A stretch of DNA of 64,000 bases from Diospyros lotus (GCF_014633365.1 NC_068338.1:13464616-13528615); one strand, 5' to 3'; numbered from the stretch's first letter, positions 1 through 11,756 are shown. Translations and numbers: made by a program. Notes: generated by a model not told the origin, from the sequence alone.

Positions 1-1057
1 ACTTCTTGCCGAAGTGTCCCACTTAACCATACGTCCACTCTCCTGGTTTAAGCCAAGGATCATGCCTATTGCGTATGACTCATTAGGCTTCCGAATATGT
101 TGGCAATGTGTCGGTACAAACACATAAGACAAGATTGGCCTCTAGCAAGGCATCATGCCTACCCAATTATTCAGAAGGATTCATAATCCGCAAATAACCT
201 TTCACGAGCATGGTTACCGTGTAATTCGATCCTCTCGTCAATGTATCTTATGTGATCTCAAGTATGCCGATGTGTTGCTTGATAACAATCACATGAGTTT
301 TCTTCGGTCTTTCGAATATCTTCACTTAATTAGAAAGTAAATCAATAACTCCTTATTGATCTCTTTCACCATGGCCATGGATTTAAAGTGAATATCCACT
401 AAAGGCGCCTTAGATACATCGTCCTCTATCAAGGGATAGACGAGTCCCATCTTAATTATACACCCATCTCCATAAGCCTCCCGATATACCCAACGATCGC
501 CCACGTGCAGCCTTTGTCTAGGCCCATCGAAACTATGTCAAAGCATACCGGTCTTCTTATGAGATGACTGTGGCAACCTCAGGTCCAAGGATTAGTTACA
601 CCCATCTCGTATGAGAATACCATCAACATATAACAAAAATGGATTCTCATGGCGAGTCATGTCCAGTGACATATTCTCCAACATTGGTCACCTATGTACT
701 TGTCTAGGCATCCCCATGCCTATGGGTGTGAGACCCCCATTGCTATCACATAGCAAAAACATAGCACATACAAGTTTTACCGCAATTGTCAATATCCATT
801 CTTGACATTGCTACGACTTGGGACGTTTAATGATGTCTAGAAACTGTGATGCATCATCTCACATCTTTATAGATTAATCACAGTATACATCATATGGACT
901 TCTATCTAGTTTCATTCTATTATTACAATAATAATAAGAAACTAATAGAATGACTTCTTGTGAATTTGAACAACTCCTTATTCAAATAATAACATGATTA
1001 CAATTGTCAATGTACAACATGCCCAATCTAATTGGGTCTAGAGCACCTACACTAACA
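1..1057 (-). mobile_element. Family A LTR, cut by the window edge (copy A1)
   Basis: This is the same sequence as 5428-6482, so it is the 5' portion of a minus-strand family A LTR whose other end lies left of the window. It ends at 1057 with the complement of the TGTTAGTG start shared by all family A copies. The five bases that follow (gatgg, 1058-1062) should be one half of its target-site duplication, but the partner is outside the window. It sits inside the CACTA fragment that follows. Short ORFs on both strands are shared by all four A copies and are not convincing genes. Confidence 0.85.
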
Positions 1058-2180
1058 GATGGATAAAGATAATTCACAAATTAGAATTCATATAGGTGGC
1101 CCCATTCTATAGAACTAAGGCTTGGTGTTTTTGTTAATTTACATTTCAATCTACTCTATATTTAAGGGTTTCTATGTTTTAGTACATTTTAGTGATTGCG
1201 TATTATATAGTTTGTGATGGAGACGTTTTGAGCTTTGTTAATTCTATTTCTAACATTTTATAAAGAAAACATGAACACTTATTTGACTCTAATTTCATGT
1301 TTTATTTCTTGTTTTTGTAGGTCAATGAGACAACAAGACTCTAAAGAAAACAACTGCTATCTTGGAGTACATGAGCAATTTTATGACTATATATAGTGTT
1401 TTGTTGTACATTTTTGAATAGTATATATGATTGTTAAAATGTTACTTTTAATTGAATATCTTTTTTGGTGTATATTTTTGAATAGTATATATAATTGTCA
1501 AAGTGTTATTTTTAGTTGAACATATTCTTTGGTGTAATTTGTTGGCAATTAACACTTATATATATACTACTTTTGGTGTGTAAATGTTAATGGATAATGA
1601 TTACTTTGGTGTTATTTGGATGACATGTTTAATTTTATGAGTTTTATTTCAATTTGATATGGATAATGATATATAGGTTTGGTGGTTTACATCAAAACAT
1701 GATATTTTTGTCATTGATGACTAGCAATTGTTTTCATATATACTATTAAAAAAAAATTAAAAATTTAAAAATTAAAAAAATATACTTTTTTAACGATAGG
1801 AATCATATCATCGCTAATTGTTCAAATTATTTACGAGAGGAAATATTGTCATTATTGGTTTGTGTTTTGATAACTAAAAAGTTATTTTTAACGATAGGAA
1901 TTATACGGTCTTTAATTGTTTAGACTATTAACGACGGGAAATATTGTTATTATTGGGTTATAATTTGGTAGTTAATAATTATTTTTAATGACGGGAATCA
2001 TACGGTCACTAATACAATTAATGACGGGTTTATCATTCCCGTCGTTAAAGACTTTTATTCTTAGAGGCAATAATGACGATTGACGACAGGAAAATTCCCA
2101 TCGTTATAACTTTTTAATGACTGAAAATCAACTTTCAACGACTGATTTTCCTGTCGTTAAAACTCGTTTTTGTTGTAGTG
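1058..2180 (-). mobile_element. CACTA (En/Spm) DNA transposon, one terminal region
   Basis: The segment ends at 2180 with ..ttttgttgtagtg, the complement of CACTACAACAAAA, the canonical CACTA terminal inverted repeat. The last 400 bp hold several diverged subterminal repeats of the type ttaacgacgggaa (about 1790-2160) in both orientations, as expected for transposase-binding subterminal repeats of this superfamily. The interior is AT-rich. A possible 3' splice site (ttcttgtttttgtag, near 1320) precedes a short open stretch that may be the last exon of an element gene, but no transposase domain is visible. The opposite TIR is outside the window. The three bases after the TIR (gtg) would be half of the 3-bp duplication. 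The element was inserted into the E1 5' LTR and later received LTR A1. Confidence 0.8.
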
Positions 2181-2252
2181 GTGGAAAGAGAATATGCATT
2201 TATATGTTGAATCCCAACATAGTGACATGCCTTAGAAAAGTAGGGTGTTACA
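2181..2252 (+). mobile_element. E1 5' LTR, surviving 3' end
   Basis: These 72 bases match the last 72 bases of the LTR at 36201-38285 (shared blocks ggaaagagaatatgcattta and gggtgttaca/ggtgttaca). The rest of this LTR lies beyond the CACTA insertion, left of the window. It ends in TTACA one base before the primer-binding site, which fixes it as the 5' LTR of a plus-strand element. Confidence 0.85.
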
Positions 2253-2253
2253 G

Positions 2254-2266
2254 TTGGTATCAGAGC
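2254..2266 (+). promoter_or_regulatory. E1 primer-binding site (iMet tRNA type)
   Basis: TTGGTATCAGAGC follows the LTR end after one base. TGGTATCAGAGC is the standard plant site complementary to the 3' end of initiator Met-tRNA, where minus-strand DNA synthesis starts. Confidence 0.9.
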
Positions 2267-3071
2267 AAAACTGAAGTGAAACCCTAAGTGGAGATTTAGG
2301 TGGGATAACAAAACAGATGGTTCATAAAATGAAATCCCTACTTAGAGACTCTGGGATTGTCAGTTGAGGTCTTAAAGGTAATAGATTTGAGAATACTAAA
2401 CTTGTTAAGTGTCAGAACAGCTGGTTGGAGTGACCTAGCTATGAAAGTTAGGGTCCAATGATATGGTTCGAATATAAGGTTGATTCGGTAACCATGATTA
2501 TGGATCCACGAGATTTGGAGACTGTTGATTTAAGATCATTAGTTGAAATATTTATGCTGAATGGTGGGATAACTGGTAGTTATCAAGAATAATCGAGTCA
2601 GGAATGGTTAGTCTAATGTGACATAACCTAGCTGTCAATATTAGGTTTAGGAAGGGACAATATGAATCATCAAGATTCGAATGTAAGGATAATTCAGTGA
2701 CTTTGAAAATGAGATGTGTAAATCAAGGATCCAAGGAATTGGGTTAACTGAGAGGTCGAAGATGGACGGTTATTATATGAACATGAAGATATTTGCAAGG
2801 AGAATCAATTGGTTAGGTTTGAGGTTGTCTTCATTTAACGACATACAAATGCACTCTTTAATTGAGGAAGGACTTGAGAATGCATGTATGAGTGGCATTG
2901 GAGACGCTACGAGGGAATTATGATCTGTTAAGTTATGGCATTCAATTGCGGTGTATCTTAGAGTTAATTGTGGAACGTTCTACTTGATGAGAAACGCCAA
3001 CTATTGCAGTATCAATGCAAGGGTTTAACCGATTTTTCAAAACTTTTTCGAAAACCCAATAAAATGGTAGC
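2267..3071 (+). pseudogene. E1 internal region, leader and unrecognised decayed part
   Basis: This is the segment directly after the E1 primer site. No gag, zinc knuckle or other domain can be read in any frame, and stops are frequent. By position it should be leader plus gag, but either the sequence is too decayed or E1 never carried an ordinary gag. It ends where LTR D begins (TGAAAG, 3072). Confidence 0.5.
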
Positions 3072-4084
3072 TGAAAGATAAACCAAAAACGCCCTTGCAA
3101 GACTCATTTCAATGTCCATATGCTAAACAAAGCTAAACCATGCCATAGGGGGTTTAGATGTTATACCTTTCAACTGTTGAAGGCTGATGTAGAGGTTGAT
3201 CTCCACCCAAGGTAGCAACGCTTGCTCCAAAAGACAACTTCTGAACTCTTTTCGATTAGACTAAAATCATCCCCCAAAACTACGAGGGGCCTATTGGGTC
3301 CACGTTTGGATGAGATGGTGAATCCTAGCACTCTCTCTTTATGCTAGACAGAAAGAATAAGGGAGATGATGACTGAAAATCGAAATGGGTTCAAAATGAA
3401 TAAACCCAAGCATAAAACTATCTCACTATTTTGCTTGGGTTGCTACTATAGAAATGAAAGGATTAAGGAGTTATGGAAGAAGGGTAATCACAAAGTGTTT
3501 AAGCTCTGATATGGGAAGGAAGAAATGAGCCAGAGGTTGAGGGTTCAATGCCCATAGTGGCTCTCTTTTCTTTTGGCTTATATATCAAATACATAAACCC
3601 TAGAAGCCCAAAACCCACCCAATCGAACAAAACCGACTAGGAGAGAGGGAGGGGACCAAGGGACGACAAGAAGGATGCATGCCTTTGAGCCTCTCGTCCT
3701 CCCATGCCACATGTCCCAATTTTTGTTACAAAAGATGACAAACCGATTGTGCATTTGCAACCTCTGCAACAGGATCGATTGACCATTAAAAAGGAGTTAT
3801 CGACCGTTTCTCTTGAAACCAGTCGATAGCTTCCCAAGGTTGTCAACCGTTTTTGCCCCTTATTTAAAACTTCTAGAAAATTGCATCTAGGCCTACCATT
3901 AACTCTTAATAGCACTTTCATCATCTTATAATGACACTAAGGCCCACGTTAACTCTTAACGGCATGCCCGTAAACTCTTGACGATTGCTCCTTATTAATT
4001 AATCATTTAACCCGATTCGTTAAGTCTTTAACGATAATATTCTTAACTCTTAATGATGATTTCATCCTTAATCGCTTAGTCAAT

Positions 4085-4334
4085 TGTAACATCTTACATG
4101 GAGCGATAGGAAAGACCTGATCAACTTACCCTGATGGGCCTACGCGAACTTCCTAGGGGTCACCCATTCTTGAGCTACCCTAGCTCAACCATGCTTAACC
4201 TAGGAGTTCTTTATCCACATTCAGCCCAAAAGGTATCCAACTAGTGTTGTTTCATTTCTTACTATTCTCGATATATATACTAGCTTCTCTAAAGTCCCTT
4301 CTTGAACCTGACATTGGGCTCTCGGGGTAGTACA
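4085..4334 (-). repeat. Cassandra 3' LTR
   Basis: This 250-bp LTR runs from the complement of TGTACTACCCCGAGAGCC at its right end to ..GATGTTACA at its left. It aligns along its full length with the right-hand copy, differing by scattered substitutions. A TATA-like string (tatatata, around 4271) lies about 60 bp into the LTR on the minus strand. Confidence 0.88.
4146..4212 (-). other. 5S rRNA-like domain in Cassandra 3' LTR
   Basis: The minus strand reads AGAACTCCTAGGTTAAGC and then, after about 30 bases, AATGGGTGACCCCTAGGAAG. The corresponding 5S rRNA blocks are AGAACTCCGAAGTTAAGC and GATGGGTGACCTCCTGGGAAG, i.e. the internal control region (A box and C box) of RNA polymerase III. It is LTR sequence, not a 5S gene: the 5S ends are missing and it is embedded in LTR. 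Confidence 0.85.
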
Positions 4335-4349
4335 TTCTCCCCCCTTGAG
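4335..4349 (-). promoter_or_regulatory. Cassandra polypurine tract
   Basis: The minus strand reads CTCAAGGGGGGAGAA immediately before the 3' LTR, a typical plus-strand primer. Confidence 0.8.
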
Positions 4350-4507
4350 CACATAACGTCCTCGTCATGTGACCTTACAACTGGTCCCAGATCTTCTCCC
4401 CTTTGGAGGCTCCCATCCTAGAAGCCTACCAAGAACCGTTCCTTGTTCAGGCCCTCACGCCTTGGTGCCACTCCTCGCCCTCATCGGATAGCCTTTTCCA
4501 AGGGTCA

Positions 4508-4519
4508 GCTTTGATACCA
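4508..4519 (-). promoter_or_regulatory. Cassandra primer-binding site
   Basis: The minus strand reads TGGTATCAAAGC two bases after the 5' LTR. It is one mismatch from the iMet-tRNA site TGGTATCAGAGC. Confidence 0.85.
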
Positions 4520-4530
4520 CCTATAACATC

Positions 4531-6482
4531 TGAAAGTAAAGCAAGATCGCTACGGGGTAAATAACGTAGTTCAAAATTTTGAACTTACCCCGATCCCGGC
4601 GATTGGATCAATGTCGAAATTAAATCATTCACAAACAAATAAATAAATCTAACCTTTAGATTATCGAGTCGTTCGCGGATTCAAGCCGTCCAAGCGTCCG
4701 GCCTCTAACTCGTGATACGCGGCACGCGTCCGTTGGCAAGGAGAGCGGAATAGGAGTGCTAGCTCCTTCTCGTTTGCGCAGCTTGTGTATGGACGGTAAA
4801 AGAACGCCCTCGTTTCAAATCGATGCCAAAAAGAAACGGGAAGAGTGAGCGGCAATACGTTTTTCAACTCCTGAAAAACGACACCAAAAATTCTCTTCAA
4901 TTTGGGCAACCCATAAATGGGTATTTATAAGGAGCTCTAGGGTTTCTTAAACCCTAATGGACATGGGCCGGCCCATTTAATTTAGTCCAATTAGGAACTT
5001 AATTAAATGGGTTTATTCTAGTCCAACTAGGAATATAATTAAATGGCCTAATCCTTTTATAAATTTAAATAAAATATTTTGGTCCAAATCTAATTTAAGC
5101 CCAAATATAATATTTAATATTTGATCCAAATCTAATTTGGTCCAAATATAATATTTAATATTTGGCCCAAATCTAATTTAGTCCAAATATAATATTTATT
5201 TTAATATTTGGCTCAAATCCAATTTAGTCCAAATATTAACTTAAGCCTAAATATATTTTATTTCCTATTTGCCACTCCAACAAATAGAAAATTATTAAAT
5301 TAGAAACTCCTTCCTAATTTAATCAATTGCCATTTTAGGAAACTCTTTCCATTATGACGACTCCTCGTCATATCGACGTCATTACGTCTATTTGTTCTTT
5401 TTCCGTGAGAACCTACGACGGCAAAACTTCTTACCGAAGTGTCCCACTTAACCATACGTCCACTCTCCTAGTTTAAGCCTGGGACCGTGCCCATTGCGTA
5501 TGACTCATTAGGCTTCCGAATATGTTGGCAATGTGTCGGTACAAACACATAAAACAAAATTGGCCTCTAGCAAGGCATCATGCCTACCCAATTATTCAGA
5601 AGGATTCATAATCCGCGAATAACCTTTCACGAGCATGGTTACCGTGTAATTCGATCCTCTCATCAATGTATCTTATGTGATCTCAAGTATGGCGATGTGT
5701 TGCTTGATAACGATCACATGAGTTTTATTCGGTCTTCTGGATATCTTCACTTAATAGAAAGTAAATCAATAACTCCTTATTGATCTCTTTTACCATGGCC
5801 ATGGATTTAAAGTGAATATGCACCGAAGGCGCCTTAGATACATCATCCTCTATCAAGGGATAGACGAGTCCCATCTTGGTTATACACCCATCTCCATAAG
5901 CCTCACGATATACCCAACGATAGCCCACGTGCAGCCTTTATCTAGGCCCATCGAAACGATGTCAAAGCATACCGATCTTCTTATGAGATGACCGTGACAA
6001 CCTCAGGTCCAAGGATTAGTTACACCCATCTTGTATGAGAATTCCATCAACATATAACCAAAATGGATTCTCATGGTGAGTCATGTCCAGTGACACGTTC
6101 TCCAACATTGGTCACCTATGTACTTGTCTAGGCATCCCCATGCCTATGGGTGTGAGACCCCCATTGCTATCACATAGCAAAAACATAGCACATACAAGTC
6201 TTACTGCAATTGTCAATGTCCATTCTTGACATCGCTACGACTTGGGACGTTTAATGATGTCTAGAAACTGTGATGCATCATCTCACATCTTTATAGATTA
6301 ATCACAGTATACATCATATGGACTTCCATCTAGTTTCATTCGGTTATTACAATAATAATAAGAAACTAATAGAATGACTTCTTGTGAATTTGAATAACTC
6401 CTTATTCAAACAATAAACATGATTACAATTGTCAGTGTACAACAAGCCCAATCTAATTGGGTCTAGAGCACCTACACTAACA
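4531..6482 (-). mobile_element. Solo LTR, family A (copy A2)
   Basis: This 1,952-bp solo LTR lies between perfect duplications acatc (4526-4530 and 6483-6487). It reads TGTTAGTG..CTTTCA on the minus strand, with a TATA box on that strand near 4923-4930. No internal domain follows either end; the Cassandra LTR resumes directly. It therefore arose by LTR-LTR recombination after the parent element entered the Cassandra 5' LTR. Confidence 0.93.
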
Positions 6483-6540
6483 ACATCCTACATCGATGCA
6501 ATAGGAGGGGCCAGATCAACTTACCCTGATGGGCTTACGT

Positions 6541-9276
6541 TGTAATGCCCTACTTTCTCGAAGCGAGCGTTAATCATGGAATTTCGAGCATATCTTTTTT
6601 TTTTCCTCAACATATACTCAACATAAATCAAAATCCTGACAATCCCGATCCACTATCTCAGCATATTAACTTAAGAATAAACTAAGACTAGTCATAACAT
6701 CATATCAGTGAAAGTAGAATCGAAACCTCGAATATACATAATCGAATTCACTTTATTCATAAGGTAGAAATTGTTCAACAAGACTTTTCAAAACAAAATA
6801 CATCGAATCTCATCTCTCAACAACAACTACTAACACCTCGAGCATAAACAAAATATATGCTAATGATTACCAACGAAATCAACGGCTACATCTCGATAAC
6901 CCCTTTTCCTTTAGAGCCATTGCTTTTACTTGGAATGTTTGAATATTCCAGGGACATAGTCTAAATTAGATGTTGAATCATCTAAGTGAGAGTTCAAAAA
7001 TATTTTCATGAATGTATGCAAGATATGAAACAACTGAAACATCACAACAAATTCCAGCCTAAGAGAATCCCACACAGCACTTAACCCTAACCGGGAAAAA
7101 TGCAATCTCTGTAAAGGCAACACATCCACATCGACACATTGGCATAACGCAATCCTGCTTAAGAGGAACAACCTCAGCACATGAACCCAGGTATCATCCC
7201 CATATCATGTCTAGGCATTACACTCACACTCCAAAGCATCCGGATCTCAACACAATGTTGACCACAAGATGATTAACACTATCCCTGGGAATCCATGTCG
7301 ACCTCGGGAATAATACTATAGCTCAATGGTCCCGGGGTGGTGTCCACTCACATGGGTGAAGTCCGGTCTTAGCCCTCGTCACAATAGGTATTTTCCATTG
7401 GCATGCTTCCCTAGTGCTATCACCCAAGTACCTCACACAGGTTGACAACACACATCCCACATGGACATCACACAAACATGCCAATGCCAACATCATCAAC
7501 TATGCATCATTTAAACATCATTTAATGTACATAATTTATCGCACAAAATTCAATGCACATGCATAAAACATTTAGGGACAACCGCCCTCATGAAAACAAC
7601 CGTCACAGGTTAAAACCGTTCACATGCAACATAACCTTTACAAGAAATCAAATCAAGTTTGAAGTAAACATTTTCTCATGTAACAAAGTAGTTTTTCAGG
7701 TAGAACCACTCGCCTTCTACAAATTTCAGAATGCCTTGTTTAGCATGCACAACCTTGATCTTCGTGCCAACCTCAAACTTCGCATAAGTCACTTCACCTT
7801 AAGTCACAAGACACCCTAATCATCATATTTATCCAATAATCATCAAAAATATAATTTTCTCCTTAATTTCCTCACATTTTCCTATTTTTTCTCCCATCTT
7901 TCCTCACTAATAATCCAAAATACATATCTACACAACTATTTTCTCAAATCTTTTTACATAATCATACATAAAATAATTTTCCAAGAATTTTGGGAAAAAA
8001 ATCAGAAAATACCTCACAGGCACGCACCCCCACGTGCCTGGAGCTTGAATTGCACGTGGCAGCCGAGCGTGAAGGCCACGCGCTCTTTCTTCTCCGGCGA
8101 GCTCCTCGCTGGCCCACACCAGAATCCTTCTTTGACCACACCAACCAATATGCCTCTCCAAGTCGATCACGATGCCACCTCTTGCTGCCCAAAACGAGGA
8201 CCGAAAGGCCCTCAACCAGAGGCTTAAAGTCTCGGCCAGCTGCCCACCTCCATTTTTCGGTGACACCTGAAAACGCCACTAAACGCACACAAAAATGCCT
8301 CATTTTTTCCAAAAATGCTCCTCACTAACATGAGAACAAAAGCCCCTTATTACAACCTCTCAATTTTTCCTCTATCATGCTCGATTTTGAGCTTCAAATC
8401 GCAAAAACCCTCGGTCGCAATACCTCATATTTATAGTTGAATCGACCCTTGAACCCAACATGGATGCCTTACCCGAGGTCTCAAGCACCTCAATCTGCCC
8501 TCGGATGACCGAAAAACATCAACAACCAGCCTTGAATGGACGATTGCAGGTCACGGCATTACCGACCAAACACGGCCAGATTTCTTTGATTTTTTGGCCA
8601 CCTTGTGCTCGCCGATGGCCCAGCCTTGCCCCCAACGCGTGCTTGACCACCCTCCTTGGGTTCCCCAAGGTCAGAAGCCTAGATTAGTGACTTGCAAGTT
8701 GCTGGTCAGCCATGGTAGCTCCTACTTTTACTTAATTCCACCTTTACCCCTCTATTTTGACTTATTGCATTTTGACCCTTTCTATCAAGCCCCTGATCTT
8801 TCTATCATTACCATTTAGAACCTCAAGTTCCAAAATCCTCCTTTCATCCCCCAAGACTCTGAAAAATCATCCTTTAGACCTCCCTCGGGGTAATTTTTAA
8901 GAAATTACACTTAGGTCCAAATTTTCATTTTGACTGCAAACTCTCCATTTCAACCTGAACTCACTCAAGGGTTGTTCTACTTATAAAATCAAGGTCTCTC
9001 AAAGGTTTTGTTGACATTTCAGAAGTCCTTCACGATAATTCAATTTTTCGGCCTAATCAAAGCTGTACTGAAAACTGTTCCTGATCCAATTTCTTCTGAT
9101 GCTAAAAATCACTTCTTGATTCGCTCATTAATACTATATTATTTTCCTTTGACATCTAAGCTCCCGGTCACTCCCTTTGGACGATTCGATGACTTATTTT
9201 CACTACTATACCCATTTTTGATATTTTTATCTCACTTAAATGATGTGGCATCCTTATGCCAAAATGGGGTCTTACA
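6541..9276 (-). mobile_element. Solo LTR, family T (copy T1)
   Basis: This 2,736-bp solo LTR lies between perfect duplications tacgt (6536-6540 and 9277-9281). The ends are TGTAATGCCC and ..GGTCTTACA. The TATA box (8428-8435 as tatttata) and the hairpin module (6931-6985) show that it reads on the minus strand. It interrupts the Cassandra 5' LTR. The GC-rich part at 8000-8280 holds overlapping short ORFs on both strands with no recognisable domain. Confidence 0.93.
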
Positions 9277-9281
9277 TACGT

Positions 9282-9346
9282 GACCTTCCCAGGGGTCACC
9301 CATTCTTGAGCTACCCTAACTCAAGCACGCTTAACCTTGGAGCTCT
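9282..9346 (-). other. 5S rRNA-like domain in Cassandra 5' LTR
   Basis: Counterpart of the block at 4146-4212, including GGGTGACCCCTGGGAAGG on the minus strand, which is closer to real 5S (CCTGGGAAG) than the other copy. The surrounding 9282-9470 is the promoter-proximal part of the 5' LTR. Solo LTR T1 separates it from the rest of that LTR. Confidence 0.85.
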
Positions 9347-10573
9347 TTATCTACATTTAGCTCAAATGGTATCTAACTAGTGTTGTTTCCTTCCTTACTA
9401 TTCTCGATATATATAATAGCTTCTCTAGAGTCCCTTCTTGGACCTAACCTTGGGCTGTCAGGGTATTACATTAACCATCACACCTGGATATACATGTGAC
9501 CTTTTAGGTTCACTACTAAGCAGCAATCAGGAAATGTCAACAACTTTGACATTGACTAAACACCTTAGGTCTACAACGAGGATCTCTCCATCTCCTCGAA
9601 GTATCCTGAAAGATCATGAGTGACAACTAGTATTATGTCAGGGCAATCCTACCAGTAATGAATTCTTACTTCAAAATAGAACCTATTTGGGCTTTCGATT
9701 CCCATGTACTATAATCCCTTCATCAATTATCATCCCAATCGAGTGAGAGTCATGGACTAATCAAACTCACTAACTTGATGATTATGCCAAAATCAGTGTG
9801 GTGAGATTGATATGACACATTAGAACTCTTTTCGACATTAGAACACTTTCCAATCAAGTGTACCTTGGCCAGGGGTTTCCACAATCAAGAACATCACTAA
9901 TCGTATAGGATGTTCACCTCACGCTGGACGTCAATCGATCCCATTAGCAATCACCTACCTCCATATGCCACTACATAGGGACTGCACAATGCATCTCCCA
10001 CTTGTTAACCAGATGGTTCTTAGCAATGACAAATCCCTAGCACCGAAATATGAGACAACTATGTTGCCTTCGATCAATGGACCAGCTACACAATTGAAGA
10101 CTATGATAGATCATAAATCCTCTCAGCCGTGTAATCTATCATGTGGGTCACATTCAGTAAGTGTTCCACTAACACCTACCTACATATATAATATATCCAT
10201 CTCATGGATTATGGCATGCGACTCACTATCCTTTATTATTAGCATCTCATACTAATCAAATGTAGTATCCCATGTGCCATTTTGTACTCGACTAATCATA
10301 GTCCCCATCTAAGAAGTCTAAGGACTGGGAATAACCATTAAGACATCCTCATCACAATGGTCAATTGTCACATATTCTTAACACTTAAGAATAAGACCTT
10401 CAACAAGAAATCTAATGACTCATTCATATTAATAATTGGAGAGCTATGAATGAAGATATGACCTTAAACATGAAAATATATTTTATTACATATTACAAGA
10501 ATTACATCATTAGTCCCATAAATATAAATGCCAGATGCAATCTAAATCTAGCATTAGGGCACCAACACTAACA

Positions 10574-10839
10574 CTACCATGAGATCCAACACTAACACTG
10601 GATGTCGAGGCAATGCTAGTGGGATCTTGAGATGGGTCATTTTTGGCATATGTCTCGAGGATAGAGTTGGGTTGCATGGAAAGAGCTATCCAACGTGTAA
10701 AGTGGATATGGTAGATTTGGTGCATGCTCATTGGTTGTAAGGCACTACCTACATAGGGATGTGATCACTGGTGACGGGGGCTTAGGATGTCTGTTTTTGT
10801 AGAAGGAGTTTGACAGGAGGCAGAGACAGTGAATGATAG
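10574..10839 (+). pseudogene. E1 internal fragment between LTR D and LTR B1
   Basis: A 266-bp stretch of E1 body. Joined across the B1 insert it continues as DHDEIVQFHLR-like coding (14700-14735), reminiscent of the [10 protein letters not shown] segment just after the RT active site in E2. The element is too decayed for a domain call. It begins with a second copy of the LTR D end motif (ccaacactaaca, 10586-10597). Confidence 0.45.
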
Positions 10840-11756
10840 TGTTAGAGTTATGCCTCACAAGCCAATTATATTTACATGTAATTGATCATACTTTACATTT
10901 TGATTCTTTATCTTTAATCAATTGTTATTGCAAGGCATTATGTTTTTATTTGTCATTGATGGTTGTAATCATTATTTATTGTAATCCATTCTTGACAAAG
11001 TCCATAGATCAAATAGGCTCATGGAATATGGTTGTGTATAGAGATGATGATCATGAAACATATTCCTTACAAGCCTTGATCTTAAATGTTCCTAGTCATA
11101 GAGTTATTAGGATTGGACACTAATAACTCGGATAGACTAGCACATATGATGCAGCTCAATTAGGAGAATGTCTCGTTTCATGGACATTGGTGTGGGGACA
11201 CTAGTGCATATACGTGGGTGCTTATTATAAGAATAAGTACACTGAACTGACTCGCTATAAAATTCCTAATAGTTATTTTTAATGTTGAATTGGAATTTTT
11301 ATGTTGCAATAGTGCAGATTGATCCTTAGACTTGAGACATCATTGTAGTCTTATATTTGACTGGTTACGCTTTGGTTGTTTTTTTGGATTCTAATGGAGT
11401 CATTAACAAATTATCACCGGGCGTAACCTTATCACATATGAAGGCTTGTGAATGTCGAAATAGGATTCATCACTTATCGATAAGATGAGAAGATGTCCTA
11501 TGTATTCTGATGATTTCATGACTGAGGAAATCCTTGGCCAAGGTGAGGTGGAAATCAAAAGGTGTTTTGATTTCACCTATCAAGTCATAAATCTGGAATG
11601 GATACATAGTTATTGAATGATTAGGGTTTCTTCATAAAACCATACCCTAAATTCAATCGGGACATAGATTGATGAAAGGATTTTACTATACAGTAATTGC
11701 AATTGAAAAGTTTCGTGTTTTTCATCGTTGGCTAGGTATTCATGGCATGTTGCTAG

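Larger units (their letters stand above)
4085..9470 (-). mobile_element. Cassandra: Cassandra TRIM retrotransposon, split by two solo LTRs
   Basis: With inserts removed this is a roughly 690-bp element: 3' LTR 4085-4334 (250 bp), internal region 4335-4521 (187 bp), and 5' LTR 4522-4530 + 6488-6540 + 9282-9470 (251 bp). Reading the minus strand, the order is 5' LTR, two bases, iMet primer site, short non-coding interior, G-rich polypurine tract, 3' LTR. Each LTR holds a 5S rRNA-like block, the diagnostic trait of Cassandra. The total length and lack of coding sequence also fit that family, which moves using proteins of other elements. The flanks tcaat and ttaac agree at only three of five positions, so the duplication has decayed or an end was altered. 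The start of the right LTR reads TATAAC rather than TGTAAC. The 5' LTR carries solo LTRs A2 and T1. Confidence 0.88.
3072..10573 (-). mobile_element. Minus-strand LTR 'D' (about 2.1 kb once inserts are removed)
   Basis: On the minus strand it starts TGTTAGTGTTGGTGCCCTA (at 10573) and ends ..TTATCTTTCA (at 3072). These ends resemble family A (TGTTAGTGTAGGTGCTCTA..TTTACTTTCA), although the interior is different. A TATA-like stretch on the minus strand lies at 3579-3586. The Cassandra element (4085-9470) splits it into 3072-4084 (1,013 bp) and 9471-10573 (1,103 bp). Its flanks (gtagc and ctacc) are not a direct repeat, so the left end is set only by resemblance to family A. Nothing coding is recognisable in either half. 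Confidence 0.5.

Noticed and set aside
3490..3520. Antisense primer-binding site of another element (aagctctgatatggg)
   Set aside because: Only TATCAGAGC is conserved, the TGG start is mutated, and no LTR end lies next to it. It sits inside LTR D and is probably chance.
4146..4212. A 5S rRNA gene
   Set aside because: Only the internal promoter part resembles 5S. The ends are missing and the same block recurs in the partner LTR, which is the Cassandra pattern.
7928..8328. Overlapping 112-116 codon ORFs on both strands
   Set aside because: GC-rich core of solo LTR T1. Three mutually exclusive frames are open, so composition explains them.
9471..10573. A possible complete copia-like element in this stretch
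   Set aside because: No gag, integrase or RT motif is present. The sequence behaves as the 5' half of LTR D.
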